Source: Acetatifactor muris
Lineage (GTDB): Bacteria > Bacillota > Clostridia > Lachnospirales > Lachnospiraceae
Length of the DNA: 64,000 nucleotides
Direction of reading: 5' to 3'
Assembly: GCF_024623325.1 (NCBI RefSeq)
Contig: NZ_JANJZD010000027.1
Span: 1-64,000, forward strand
In this document: positions 28,290 to 38,300 of the stretch, piece after piece
Position numbering within the stretch: position 1 is the stretch's first letter
Layout: every line of letters begins with the position of its first letter
Position numbers and translations under genes: made by a program
The notes under the pieces: model-generated
Database searches by the model: none
The model's input: the letters and a program-made list of their open reading frames with translations, nothing else
Told to the model about the DNA's origin: nothing

Positions 28290-28317
28290 TTGTTTTATTG
28301 CAGATATCGTGTATAAT
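28290..28317 (+). promoter_or_regulatory. Possible promoter of the orphan lipoprotein gene
   Basis: TTGTTT (28290-28295), 16 bases and TATAAT (28312-28317) lie in the 226-base gap after the transporter. The surrounding AT-rich DNA has no gene. Confidence 0.5.
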
Positions 28318-28444
28318 TATTTTCAACGTTTTCAGATAGATTTTCAGACAGATCCGCTTTCTTAGTATCGGAGAAGTTTCGGAAAATGTATGATGAGGAC
28401 GAAACGCTGCCCCTGAGGCAGTCTCAAGAGGAGGAAAATGAAAA

Positions 28445-29347
28445 ATGAAAAAAATGACAGCGCTGTTTTTGTCACTGGCCCTTGTGTTCGGCTGTGTTGG
28501 CTGCGGCAACGATGACGGGCAGGCATCCGGTTCCAGTGACAGTTCAGGTACGAGCGTGGAAAGCAGTGATGCATCTGACGCATCGACAGAAAGCAGTACC
28601 GAAAGTACTGCTGAGGCACAGGAGTCTTCTTCTGAAGCATCTGACGCCGGAGAAGACGTAAAATCCGAGGGGGTAATGACGTATGAAGAGTATGCGGCTG
28701 CCGCCCTGGATACAGAGGTGGTAATCGAAGCTTATGTGCAGGCAAAGCAGTCCTGGTGGGAGAAGGACGGACAGGGATGCTGTACTGTCTATGCCCAGGA
28801 TAAGGACGGCGGGTACTTCCTGTATGAAATGGCCTGTTCCGAGGAGGATTACGCAAAGCTGGTTCCCGGAACCAAAATCAAAGTAACCGGTTTCAAAGCA
28901 GAATGGTCCGGCGAGTTTGAGATCATTGATGCCGCTTTTGAGATCGGCGAGGGAAGCTACATAGCCGAGGCGGAAGATGTCACTGCTCTTCTTGGACAGG
29001 ATGATCTGGTAAATCATCAGAACAAGTTCGTTTCCTTTAAGGGAATGACCGTAGAGGCGGCAAAGGATCCGGAGGGAAATATCATAAAGGATGAAGCCGG
29101 AAATGAAGCGGCTTTCCTGTACAACTGGGATGGTTCCGGCCAGGATGGCGATGATTTGTATTTCAATGTATCTGTTAACGGTGCAACCTATACCTTCACC
29201 GTGGAATCTTATCTCTGTGACAGCACAACCGATGTCTATGCCGCTGTAAAAGGCTTAAAGGTAGGCGATAAGATTGACATGGAAGGTTTCCTGTACTGGT
29301 ACAACGGCGTTAACCCTCATATCACTTCTGTGAAGGCAGCCAATTAA
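28445..29347 (+). CDS. Secreted lipoprotein with acidic serine-rich linker, function unknown
   Basis: A 300-residue protein with a lipoprotein signal (lipobox VGC, Cys20), then about 55 residues almost only of S, D, E, A and T, which look like a flexible cell-wall spanning linker. The C-terminal 220 residues appear to hold two OB-fold-like beta units (VVIEAYVQAKQSWW and FVSFKGMTVEA starts), as in DUF4131 or nucleic-acid/OB-type domains. No catalytic motif was recognised. It has its own likely promoter and ends before a bidirectional terminator, so it is a separate unit from the transporter. Confidence 0.7.
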   Translation: MKKMTALFLSLALVFGCVGCGNDDGQASGSSDSSGTSVESSDASDASTESSTESTAEAQESSSEASDAGEDVKSEGVMTYEEYAAAALDTEVVIEAYVQAKQSWWEKDGQGCCTVYAQDKDGGYFLYEMACSEEDYAKLVPGTKIKVTGFKAEWSGEFEIIDAAFEIGEGSYIAEAEDVTALLGQDDLVNHQNKFVSFKGMTVEAAKDPEGNIIKDEAGNEAAFLYNWDGSGQDGDDLYFNVSVNGATYTFTVESYLCDSTTDVYAAVKGLKVGDKIDMEGFLYWYNGVNPHITSVKAAN

Positions 29348-29421
29348 TCCATACATGACTTCAACAGGAACAGCAGTTCAGACCTTTTGTCTGAATCTGC
29401 GGTCAATAAAGAATGGTACAG

Positions 29422-29455
29422 AAAAAGAGGCCCGGGTATCCGGAAGCCTCTTTTT
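29422..29455. terminator. Bidirectional terminator
   Basis: A perfect 10-bp stem AAAAAGAGGC/GCCTCTTTTT (29422-29431 with 29446-29455) with A-run before and T-run after can end both the rightward lipoprotein gene and the leftward radical SAM gene. Confidence 0.88.
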
Positions 29456-29483
29456 CTTATCTCAAAGATGTCTCACAGGACTG

Positions 29484-31352
29484 TCATGAAAAACAGATGC
29501 CGCAGTCAAAGCGCGCCGCACCGCAGCCCTGACATTTCTGACTGCAGTTCTCAGAGACTTCTTCCCGCTGTGCCTTCTCCCACTCCCGTATAAGAAATGC
29601 CTTTGTGACGCCGCAGTCGATGAAATCCCAGGGCAGGATTTCATCCAGCGGCCGTTGTCTGTGGGTGTAAAAGGCAACGGATAAGCCGCACTCTTCCATG
29701 GCTTCCAGCCATCTGTCATTGTGGTAGTACTCTCCCCAGGCATCATAGAAGGAACCTTTTTCATATACTTTTCGAATAACCTGACAGAGCCTTCTGTCTC
29801 CTCTGGCCAGAACACCTTCCATAACGCTGGCGTCGGCCTCATGCCAGTTATATTTGATACTTTTCTGATTCAGCTGCTCTGAGACGGCTGTACGTGTCAG
29901 ATAGGCTTTATCCAGAAATTCTTCTCTGGTACACTGTGGGGACCACTGGAAGGGCGTGAAGGGCTTTGGTACGAAAAAAGACGTACTCGCCACAATCTGC
30001 ACCCGGTTTCCGCCGCGTTTTTCTTTGGGAATCATGTCAAAATAAAGGGCGGCTATTTTATTGGAAAGGACGGCTATTTCCCTGATATCTTCCGGTGTCT
30101 CTGTGGGAAGCCCCAGCATGAAATAAAGCTTTACTCTGGTCCAGCCACCCTCGAAGGCAAGTGCCGCTCCCTTTAAAATCGACTCTTCCGTCAGACCCTT
30201 GTTAATCACATTCCGCAGCCTTTGACTTCCTGCCTCGGGAGCAAAAGTCAGGCTGGATTTCTTCACATCCTGCACTTTGCTCATGACATCCAGGGAAAAG
30301 GCATCAATCCGCAGGGAGGGCAGAGATATATTGATATGTCTCCTGCTGCACTCTTCCAGGAGGAAATCTACCAGTTCCGGCAGAGCAGAATAATCACTGG
30401 AACTTAAAGAGCTTAGAGAAATTTCTTCATGTCCGGTATTCTTCAGGATTTCCATGGCATATTTTTTCAGTAATTCCACCGGCCGTTCTCTGACCGGGCG
30501 ATACAGCTGGCCGGCCTGGCAGAAGCGACAGCCTCGAATACAGCCCCGCTGAATTTCCAGAGTAGCTCTGTCCTGGGTTACTTTGATGAAGGGGACAACA
30601 GGCTTTGTGGGATAGCAGGCTTCCGCCATATCCGTTACCAGCTCTTTCTGAATCACGGGCGGTATTCCCTCTTCCACCGGGAAAAAGCGTTCTATAGTGC
30701 CATCCTCATGATAAGTGACATCATAGAACTGCGGGGCATAAATCCCGGGAAGTCTGGCGGCACGGCGCAGGAATTCTGTTCTGCCCAGATGATTTCCACG
30801 GCATTCCTGATAAAGCGTAAACAGGTCATGATATCTTGTCTCGCCCTCTCCGATATAAAATAAGTCGAAGAAATCAGCCAGAGGTTCCGGATTGTAGGTG
30901 CAGGGACCGCCGCCGATTACAATGGGGCAGTCTTCCCCTCTCTCCCGGGCATGAAGGGGAATCTGTGCCAGATCCAGGACCTGCAGAATGTTCGTATAGC
31001 ACATTTCATACTGAATGGTAATGCCCAGAAAATCAAATGATTTTACCGGGTCCTGCGATTCCAGTGCAAATAAAGGGATATGCTCTCTGCGCATGATGGC
31101 ATCCAGATCTGTCCATGGGGAAAAGACTCGCTCACACCATACATCCTCCATGGAATTAAACATTTCATAAAGAATCTGCATTCCCAGATGTGACATACCG
31201 ATTTCATATACATCCGGAAAGCAGAATGCAAAACGGATGCTTACCCCGGAAAGGTCTTTCATGACAGCATTTACTTCCCCGCCGATATAACGGGCCGGTT
31301 TCTCGACACGCATCAGGATATCGTGGTTTAATGCCAGTTTTCTCTCATACAT
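29484..31352 (-). CDS. TIGR03960 family B12-binding-type radical SAM protein
   Basis: About 622 residues. The N-terminal half has a degenerate cobalamin-binding-like domain (FPDVYEIGMSHLGMQILYE, IGGGPCTYNPEPLADFFD). The radical SAM cluster is seen as RGCIRGCRFC, followed by the DUF4129-unrelated TIM-barrel part and a Cys-rich C-terminus (CQGCGAARFDCGIC). The family is normally encoded immediately before the TIGR03936 protein and RNase G and is thought to modify RNA or the ribosome. Here that partner is 6 kb downstream, with a transporter in between. ATG at 31352 was chosen because GGGAGAATA precedes it and conserved sequence begins there. Confidence 0.88.
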   Translation of the reverse strand: MYERKLALNHDILMRVEKPARYIGGEVNAVMKDLSGVSIRFAFCFPDVYEIGMSHLGMQILYEMFNSMEDVWCERVFSPWTDLDAIMRREHIPLFALESQDPVKSFDFLGITIQYEMCYTNILQVLDLAQIPLHARERGEDCPIVIGGGPCTYNPEPLADFFDLFYIGEGETRYHDLFTLYQECRGNHLGRTEFLRRAARLPGIYAPQFYDVTYHEDGTIERFFPVEEGIPPVIQKELVTDMAEACYPTKPVVPFIKVTQDRATLEIQRGCIRGCRFCQAGQLYRPVRERPVELLKKYAMEILKNTGHEEISLSSLSSSDYSALPELVDFLLEECSRRHINISLPSLRIDAFSLDVMSKVQDVKKSSLTFAPEAGSQRLRNVINKGLTEESILKGAALAFEGGWTRVKLYFMLGLPTETPEDIREIAVLSNKIAALYFDMIPKEKRGGNRVQIVASTSFFVPKPFTPFQWSPQCTREEFLDKAYLTRTAVSEQLNQKSIKYNWHEADASVMEGVLARGDRRLCQVIRKVYEKGSFYDAWGEYYHNDRWLEAMEECGLSVAFYTHRQRPLDEILPWDFIDCGVTKAFLIREWEKAQREEVSENCSQKCQGCGAARFDCGICFS

Positions 31353-31380
31353 ACAGATATTCTCCCAGTATTCTCTCTTT

Positions 31381-31530
31381 ATTCCCGCGAGCAACGAGCC
31401 AAGCGGGCATGCTTGCATGCACATTTGGCGACTGCCGCGAGGGTCAAATACCAAAGTGTCCTTTGGACGCTTTCTGCTCTGCAGCGCTACAAATTTGATG
31501 CCCCGTTGCTTACAGCAGGGTATTTGACTG
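31381..31530. repeat. Structured intergenic repeat element
   Basis: About 150 bases rich in symmetry: GCATGC-TT-GCATGC at 31407-31420, CCAAAG/CTTTGG at 31451-31466, and GTCAAATACC (31443-31452) paired with GGTATTTGAC (31519-31528) across 66 bases. It lies between two leftward genes, and its right end supplies the last codons and stop of the DUF4129-like gene. It looks like a dispersed repeat or structured RNA rather than a gene. Confidence 0.6.
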
Positions 31531-32793
31531 TCTGCAGGCCTCTTTCATTTTCTTTACCTCTGCGCCTGTCATCTCACGTCCGGAGTAGCGGGCCAGCTGG
31601 TAAATTTCAGCCATACCTTCTGTCTCCAGCTTTTCTTCCCATTCTTTCGCTGTATACAGTCCCAGCCGGCTTCGATCCTCTTCCGCTTTTCCCGCCGCTG
31701 ACTGCAGAACTTTCTTCTTGTAGAGCTTTCGGATTCTCTCCTTTGGAGAAAGCACACTGAAGAGACTTTTTCTCTCTTTGTCAGCGGACTTCTCCAATTC
31801 ACATTTTTCTCTGAAGTCAAAGGCATCCTCTTCTGACTGTGAAGTGCGCTCGGAAAACTGAAGATGCATATATTTTCGAATTACCTGAATAAATTTTCGG
31901 ATGAGAAATATGACAACACACAGGGAGCCCAAAAAGAAAGCGGCTATCACGATAAATTCCAGCACCTTCCAAATCCAGTGTGATTCTCCTCCCCCGGGAA
32001 GCGGCATGGCTCCCATGCCGGTATTTACAGGCTCTTCCACAGGTATTTCCGTCTGCTGTTCTTCGCTTCCTCCCAGAGAAAACAGAAAGCGCAGCAAACG
32101 CAGCAAAAGCACCTTTATGGGCTGCAGGATTCCGGATACCCATTCAAACTGGGAACCCAGAAGCAACAGCACCGTCCCCAGTGTGGTATACAGCAATACC
32201 AGCCCCATACCGGAATGAAACATTTCCCTGGCCGGCAGAAAACCGGCGCTGCTGTTGTTCATGGCAAGGAAATCCAGGTAATGCTCTATGTAATAGATAA
32301 TAAAATACAGCGCGATTTCTGCGATCAATGAAAAAAGATAATAATGCTCCCAGCCCTCTGTCCCCTGATAATGCTGCAGCAGCGCGGAAAACGCGGAAAT
32401 TGCCACTGCAAAGGGCAGCTGTATGGCGCCGGTATACAGAGTATTATTCTTCAGTCGCTGGACCAGAGAGTACAGTGCATATCCCAGGGCACAGACGATA
32501 CAGACAATTCTTTCAATCAACAGCATCTGCGGCATCAGGACAAGGGCGATTATGGCGCTCACCACAGCCAGATGCAGAAGTACAAAAAGGATGAGATGCT
32601 TTACACTGCATCGAAGCAGCAGGAACACCGGCGGAATAAGACCGCAGAGAAGCCAGACCAACAGGTTGGGCTCTCCTTCTCCCTGCATTTTCCTGGATAT
32701 CCCCATAACCATCAGCATCAGTGGATACAGCATCCAGTGATTCATCTGTTCTGTCAGCAGCTCATTAAAAAGGCGGATTTTTTTAATGTTCAT
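31510..32793 (-). CDS. Multi-pass membrane protein with DUF4129-like C-terminus
   Basis: About 427 residues with eight or nine hydrophobic segments in the first 260, a proline/glycine linker, one more helix and a cytoplasmic tail with RIRKLYKKKVLQ and LYTAKEWEEKL like the DUF4129 region at the end of TgpA-type transglutaminase proteins. The transglutaminase core itself is absent. It is third in a MoxR-DUF58 operon and overlaps the DUF58 gene by 11 bases; ATG at 32793 has GGAGGTGCTTT upstream. The last five residues are encoded by a repeat element. Such operons act in cell-envelope assembly or stress, but the role is not known in detail. Confidence 0.75.
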   Translation of the reverse strand: MNIKKIRLFNELLTEQMNHWMLYPLMLMVMGISRKMQGEGEPNLLVWLLCGLIPPVFLLLRCSVKHLILFVLLHLAVVSAIIALVLMPQMLLIERIVCIVCALGYALYSLVQRLKNNTLYTGAIQLPFAVAISAFSALLQHYQGTEGWEHYYLFSLIAEIALYFIIYYIEHYLDFLAMNNSSAGFLPAREMFHSGMGLVLLYTTLGTVLLLLGSQFEWVSGILQPIKVLLLRLLRFLFSLGGSEEQQTEIPVEEPVNTGMGAMPLPGGGESHWIWKVLEFIVIAAFFLGSLCVVIFLIRKFIQVIRKYMHLQFSERTSQSEEDAFDFREKCELEKSADKERKSLFSVLSPKERIRKLYKKKVLQSAAGKAEEDRSRLGLYTAKEWEEKLETEGMAEIYQLARYSGREMTGAEVKKMKEACRQSNTLL

Positions 32794-33904
32794 AAAGCAC
32801 CTCCACACAGCTTTCCAGCGCCGCAGGCACCTCCGGCTTACTTTCATCTGCCACAGGATAAAACCACACAAACGGATTGCCCTTATCCTGATATCTGGTC
32901 AGAAGCTCCACAAAATCGTCATATTGATTGGGAGCAACGAAATAGGTAAAGGTTCCCTGTGCCTTTTGGAACAGAATCTCTTCGAAATATTCAGTAAAAT
33001 TTACTGTGGGATGTCCCACGTCAATTCTGGCAAGAGCACGGTAGATGGTATCCATCTGTCCCTCTCCCGCCTTTGCCTTCACAGAGAGGGGACTGTGTGT
33101 CACAATATCCACACCGTTTCCATGACAGGAAACCTGTATGCCCTGACGCAGGAAAAGCTGACAGAGGGAAGCCACAACCCGCAGGGATAACTCCACGGAA
33201 GATTCCCTTTTCAGAATGTGATCATCCTGAATATTGAAAAAAATGCGCACACTTTTCAGAGATGTATAATTCCTCTGATTGACCTTAAAATCTCCGGTTT
33301 TGGCCGTCGCCTTCCAGTTAATACTGCGCATATCGTCATAGGGCTGATATTCCCGGATTCCGCGGTATTCAAAGGGATCTTCCAACAAGTGACGCCTGGA
33401 GAGAACCTCTCCGTTCAGCTGAATCAGAGACTGACGCAGCCTGCTGCTGTCAAAAGGCCGGGGATACACATACAGCTCCGTCCGCACAGGCTGCTCCGCA
33501 ACCATCTGATTCAGCAGAAACAGGTCGGAGGCCACCAGACTGATTTCATCTATGGTATAATACCCCCGCCTTCCGCCTTTGAATTTCAGGGTGCGGGTCA
33601 CTCTCTCCCCGCCCCCGATTCGAAACACATCATTTCGGTAATACTGGTCCGTGGTCCGGGAGCCTTTTTCATTGCCGAACAACAGGTGCCTGTCAGTCTT
33701 GAACTTTACCTTCAGCATGGAAAGCGGTAGCCTTTTTCTGTTTTCTATGACTTCCTTCAGCTCTCCCTGCTCTCCTTCAAAAATATGATCTGCTCCAAAA
33801 TGAATTCGCACATTCAAATGCCTCTGCCAGAATTTTTCATAGAAATATTTCTGGAGTATCAGGAGCAGAAATCCGATTATGCCGATTCCGATTATTCTGG
33901 TCAT
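32783..33904 (-). CDS. DUF58 domain protein
   Basis: A 373-residue protein with an N-terminal membrane segment and the DUF58 signature REYQPYDDMRSINWKATAKT in a VWA-like domain. DUF58 proteins are almost always encoded next to a MoxR ATPase, as here (4-base ATGA overlap), and are believed to work with it in assembling or activating a partner complex at the membrane. Confidence 0.92.
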   Translation of the reverse strand: MTRIIGIGIIGFLLLILQKYFYEKFWQRHLNVRIHFGADHIFEGEQGELKEVIENRKRLPLSMLKVKFKTDRHLLFGNEKGSRTTDQYYRNDVFRIGGGERVTRTLKFKGGRRGYYTIDEISLVASDLFLLNQMVAEQPVRTELYVYPRPFDSSRLRQSLIQLNGEVLSRRHLLEDPFEYRGIREYQPYDDMRSINWKATAKTGDFKVNQRNYTSLKSVRIFFNIQDDHILKRESSVELSLRVVASLCQLFLRQGIQVSCHGNGVDIVTHSPLSVKAKAGEGQMDTIYRALARIDVGHPTVNFTEYFEEILFQKAQGTFTYFVAPNQYDDFVELLTRYQDKGNPFVWFYPVADESKPEVPAALESCVEVLYEH

Positions 33905-34851
33905 CTCTCAAATTCCTCAGTGGGCACGGGAGTGGATGCAATAATTTTCTCAATGAATTTTACGGTTCCGTCCATGCCGCCTGAGCCGTAACCCAATACA
34001 ATACGATGTGCCAGCACAGGCACCGCCAGAGCCTTGATATCATCCGGGATGCAGAAATCTCTGCCCTCCAGCCAGGCATATGCTTTTGCACAGCGAAGCA
34101 ATGCCAGGTTGCCTCTGGGGCTCACGCCCAGAACGATCTCCTCTCCGTTCCTGGTAGCTTCCACAATATCCACCATATACTCACGCACACATTTATGTAC
34201 AAAGACGCGGTTTATTTCCTCCTTTGCCTGGGCGAGCGCCTCCAGCGTCAGCACACTTTCCAGCTCCGCAAGAGGCTCTTTCTCCATATATTTCTCAAGA
34301 ATGGCCAGTTCTTCTTCTCTGGCCGGCAGTCCCATGGACAGGCGCATCATGAAACGATCCATCTGCGCTTCCGGCAGAGGAAAAGTTCCTGTGGTTTCCA
34401 CCGGATTCTGGGTGGCGATTACAAAAAACGGGTTCCCCGGCGTGTAGCTTTCGCCGTCAATGGTCACCTGGCGCTCCTCCATACATTCCAGCAGACCGGC
34501 CTGTGTTCTGGGTGTGGCTCTGTTAATCTCATCGGCCAGAAGAATATTGGTAAATACAGGTCCCCGGCGCAGCACAAATTCGTTCTTCTGTCTGTCATAC
34601 ACATTTAACCCTGTGATGTCGCTGGGGAGCAGATCCGGTGTAAACTGAATTCTGGCGAAATCGGCACTGACGCTTTTGGCCAGTGTCTTCGCCAGCTTTG
34701 TCTTCCCTGTTCCCGGTACGTCCTCCAGCAGAACATGACCGTCAGCCAGCAGTGCCGTCAGCAGAAGTCGGACAGTCTGCTCCTTTCCCACGATCACCTT
34801 TGCGATGTTGGAAAAAAGTTTTTCCCCAAATTGCTTTCCATTGCCTTCCAT
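33901..34851 (-). CDS. MoxR family AAA+ ATPase
   Basis: A 316-residue AAA+ protein with Walker A EDVPGTGKTKLAKTL, Walker B ILLADEINRATPRTQ and sensor ATQNPVETTGTFPLPEAQ, all typical of MoxR. It is the first gene of the leftward operon with DUF58 and DUF4129-like proteins and likely acts as a chaperone for their maturation. Confidence 0.95.
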   Translation of the reverse strand: MEGNGKQFGEKLFSNIAKVIVGKEQTVRLLLTALLADGHVLLEDVPGTGKTKLAKTLAKSVSADFARIQFTPDLLPSDITGLNVYDRQKNEFVLRRGPVFTNILLADEINRATPRTQAGLLECMEERQVTIDGESYTPGNPFFVIATQNPVETTGTFPLPEAQMDRFMMRLSMGLPAREEELAILEKYMEKEPLAELESVLTLEALAQAKEEINRVFVHKCVREYMVDIVEATRNGEEIVLGVSPRGNLALLRCAKAYAWLEGRDFCIPDDIKALAVPVLAHRIVLGYGSGGMDGTVKFIEKIIASTPVPTEEFER

Positions 34852-35003
34852 ATAGAATTACCTCTCTCTTTCTCGTAAATAGTCTCCTACGGAGCCGATT
34901 TTCTCAGGATATTTCTTCCCCATACTCTTTATTTTATCATAATATGGTCACAAATGCCATATTTTTAAATAAGCTTCCGAAAAAGACTTTGAGGAATTAC
35001 AGA

Positions 35004-35378
35004 ATGAGTAATGTGACCACAGAACAGAAGCTGCAGCTTGTGCAGCAGGTGCGTTCCAGATATCATGAAGATCAGTACGATATGTCTAACAGAGAGAGGC
35101 TGCTATACGGCAGGAGCAGCATTCTTCCGGAAAAGCAGGGCTACTCTTCCGCCTGGGGCGACCCTTATAATGAGCCGCTGCAGCCTGGAGAGGAAAGCTT
35201 TACCTTCCTGAAGCTGCGATTCCTGATTGCCCTGTTTCTGGCGGCGGCGGTGATTGTGATGGATGCCAATCACATGAGTGTGGCCGGAATCACCTCGGAA
35301 AAAATATTCCAGGCGATTTCGGCCGATTATGAAGATGCTATAGAGGCCTGGGTGGAAACCATCTCCACTTCACGCTGA
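35004..35378 (+). CDS. Small single-pass membrane protein, unknown function
   Basis: A 124-residue protein with a polar N-terminal half (LVQQVRSRYHEDQYDMSNRE) and one hydrophobic segment (about 72-88) followed by an acidic tail. ATG at 35004 follows GAGGAATT. It lies in the divergent space next to moxR and ends two bases before the stop of the convergent HelD-type gene. No family was recognised. Confidence 0.65.
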   Translation: MSNVTTEQKLQLVQQVRSRYHEDQYDMSNRERLLYGRSSILPEKQGYSSAWGDPYNEPLQPGEESFTFLKLRFLIALFLAAAVIVMDANHMSVAGITSEKIFQAISADYEDAIEAWVETISTSR

Positions 35379-35380
35379 GA

Positions 35381-38300
35381 TCAGAGCTTTCCGCACAGAT
35401 ACGCACAGGCATTGAGGATGGTATCCTGTTTTTTCCCTGCAATGAAGTAATAATCCAGCTGTCCGGTACTTTCCATATGGAAATAGGAACCGTATGCCGG
35501 AATATCACAGCTGAATATGGGACCGTCTGCAGCTATGAGAATGCCGTAGCCTTTGTCGGACAGCAGGAAGGGAAGACACTTTTCCCGGGAAAGGTATCGG
35601 GCCGTATCCCGCAGGCTGATTCCCGCTTCCCCTTCCGTACAGAAGCCATAAAGCTGTTCTTTTTTAGCCAGTTCCAGGAACTGCCAAGCCTTCATTTTCC
35701 CGGCGGCGGCACTTTCCAGCTGGCGGCATTCTCTGCCGCGTTCCGCGAGTAAAAGCTTTCTGTCTCTGGTCAGATAACAGATGGATCCTGTGGCTTTGTC
35801 CACGCGCAGGAGAAGTTCGTCCGTGGTTAGCTCCACAATGCTTCCTACATCCCTGTACATCCAGAATTTTTCCGTCCGATCCACTGCAACCAGGGGATGC
35901 ACTTCTCCGGCGGGCTGCCCGTTTTTGGCAAAGGTTACACGTACGATGGCACTTCCCACAGGAGAAAGGCGCAGTGTGCCGTATCTGCTCTGCAGATAAA
36001 GTCCGTCCGATTGTTTTGCTATCCAGCGGACTGCAAGGTCAATTCTGGAATGCCCCTGGGGACGAAGCTTTTCCGTGGGAGGAATCTCTCCAAAAGTCGG
36101 ACCGCTTTTTCGTTCCTTCTCAGCGGAGCGCTGCCGGGAAAGCTGCTTTGTTTCACCTTTCTCTGCGGTTTTGGCGGCGGGAGCCGGCCTGCCGCTGTAT
36201 AATCCGGTAAGCGAAGGACCGGTTTTCTCTGTGCTGCCCGAAAGCTTTGGCTTCTGTGGCAGCAAGCTTCTCTTTTCCCGTTTTTCCGCTTTCCCGCCGG
36301 CGGCCGATGCAGACTGCGTTTTCCCAGGACCGGTATGCGGCTGAGCCGGCCGGATATCTGCCAATGGCTGAAGCGATCTTTTCTCCGGAATCGGATCGGT
36401 AATCAGACCGGTCAGCTCCTCCTGGTGAAGAATACACAGCTCATGAAGCGCGCGGGTTGCCGCCACATAAAGCAGCTTTGCGTGGCCGTCATCCACTGGA
36501 TAATCTTCTCTCGTGGGATCCAGAATGAGCACGGCATCAAATTCCAGTCCTTTTGTATACTCCACCGTCAGGACCATGACACCGCTTCCGAATACGGCTG
36601 TCTCCAGATCATTTTCCATGATTTCAATGTATTTTCCCATTGCTTCTGCGGCCTTGTCCGCACCGGACTGACTGCGGCAGACAACCGCTATGGTGTCGAA
36701 CCCTTTTTCTTTCCAGCTGCGGCAAATGTCCGCCGCTGTTTTAAAGAGTCCCCCTTCTCCGGCGCGCAGAATCCGAACAGGATCTCCATGGCGGATAATG
36801 GGCTCCACAGGATAGCTTGAAAACTGTCCGTGGTGCAGAATATTGATGGCAAAATCCGAAATTTCAACGGTGTTGCGGTAGCTTTTCTTTAATATTCCAA
36901 AACTGTCCATTTTGTCGGGAAGGAGAAGACGCCGCAGCTCCTCCCAGTCGTTGAGGCCAAAGCCGAAATGGATATTCTGGGAGACGTCTCCCATAACAGT
37001 GTAAGTACATGCCTCAATGCAGAAATGCAGAACCCGGTAAGCCATCATTCCGAAATCCTGCGCCTCGTCAATGACAATATGATGTGCTTCGCTGATGACT
37101 TCCGTCTCCTTGATTCTTTTGTAAATATAGGCCAGTGCAGCCAAATCATATACATCAAAGGCATTGTCCGGAATATCTGTCTGCATTCCCTTCTCACTCT
37201 GCTGTCTCAGAAAGCTGCGATACAGTTCGTATATGGAACCCTTCCACTCTCTGCCGCCATACCTGCCGCGATATGCTCTCAGAATAGCCTTTTTTTCCGA
37301 TTCTGTGTATTTGACACCCTTGCCGAGAAATTCTTCCTTTATCTTGATAATCAGACGTTCGTTGAGCATATTGATCTTATTCTGCATGGATATCTTCGGA
37401 TTCTGCTGAATATAGCGTTCCACCGCTTTCCCATCTACAAGAAGTACAAGATTCCCGGGATCCGTTTCTTTTCCGTCTGTTTCGTCATAGACACCGGCTT
37501 TTCCGTCTCTGAGACCTTCCACAAACTGTCTGGGATTGAGATAAACAGATTCCTTCAGGATGCTGTGCCATTCCAGAGCATCACAATAGTCTTTCAGAGC
37601 TTCAAACCAGCCGGAAGTCCCTCTGATACTGCCCTGATTGCTGTTCTGTGTGCTCTTTTTGATGCGGTATCTCCGCTCATCCCAGTCCTCGTACAGGAGG
37701 CGGACAAAAAGCTGCTCCATGGTCATCTGCCGCACACCGTACACATCCAGATCGGGAAGGACTCCGGTAATATAATTCAGCAGAATCCGGTTGCTGCCCA
37801 CGATGTAAAAGTCATCCGGTTTAAAGCGCTCCGGATAATTGTAGAGGATAAAGGAGATTCGATGCATGGCAACGGTGGTCTTGCCGGAACCGGCCACGCC
37901 CTGAACAATGATATTGTGGTAAGGTGATTTGCGGATGATTTCATTCTGTTCCTTCTGGATGGTGGCAACAATCTCATTCAATACAGCCTGCTTGTTCTTT
38001 GCCAGGTACTTGGTCAGAAGCTCGTCATTTGCCACCACTTCACTGTCAAAGTAATCCAGAAGCTTTCCCTTTTCGATTTCATAGGTCCGCTTTCGCTTCA
38101 GATCAATGGGCATCTGGCTGCCGCCCGGTGCGGTATAGCTGCATCGGCCCAATCCGTTTTCATAGTAGGCATTTGCCACAGGTGCCCGCCAGTCCACCAC
38201 CGCCTGATGTGTGGTGTCTATGGATATGCCGCCCTTGCCGATATAAAGGGTTTCTTCCTTATGCAGAGTTTCATCATGGAAATCAATTCGCCCGAAATAA

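Noticed and set aside
23367..29483. Insertion sequence carrying the transporter
   Set aside because: No transposase, terminal inverted repeats or target duplication could be recognised at the borders.
31381..31530. CRISPR array or tRNA cluster
   Set aside because: The repeats are nested inverted repeats, not regularly spaced direct repeats, and no cloverleaf was seen.
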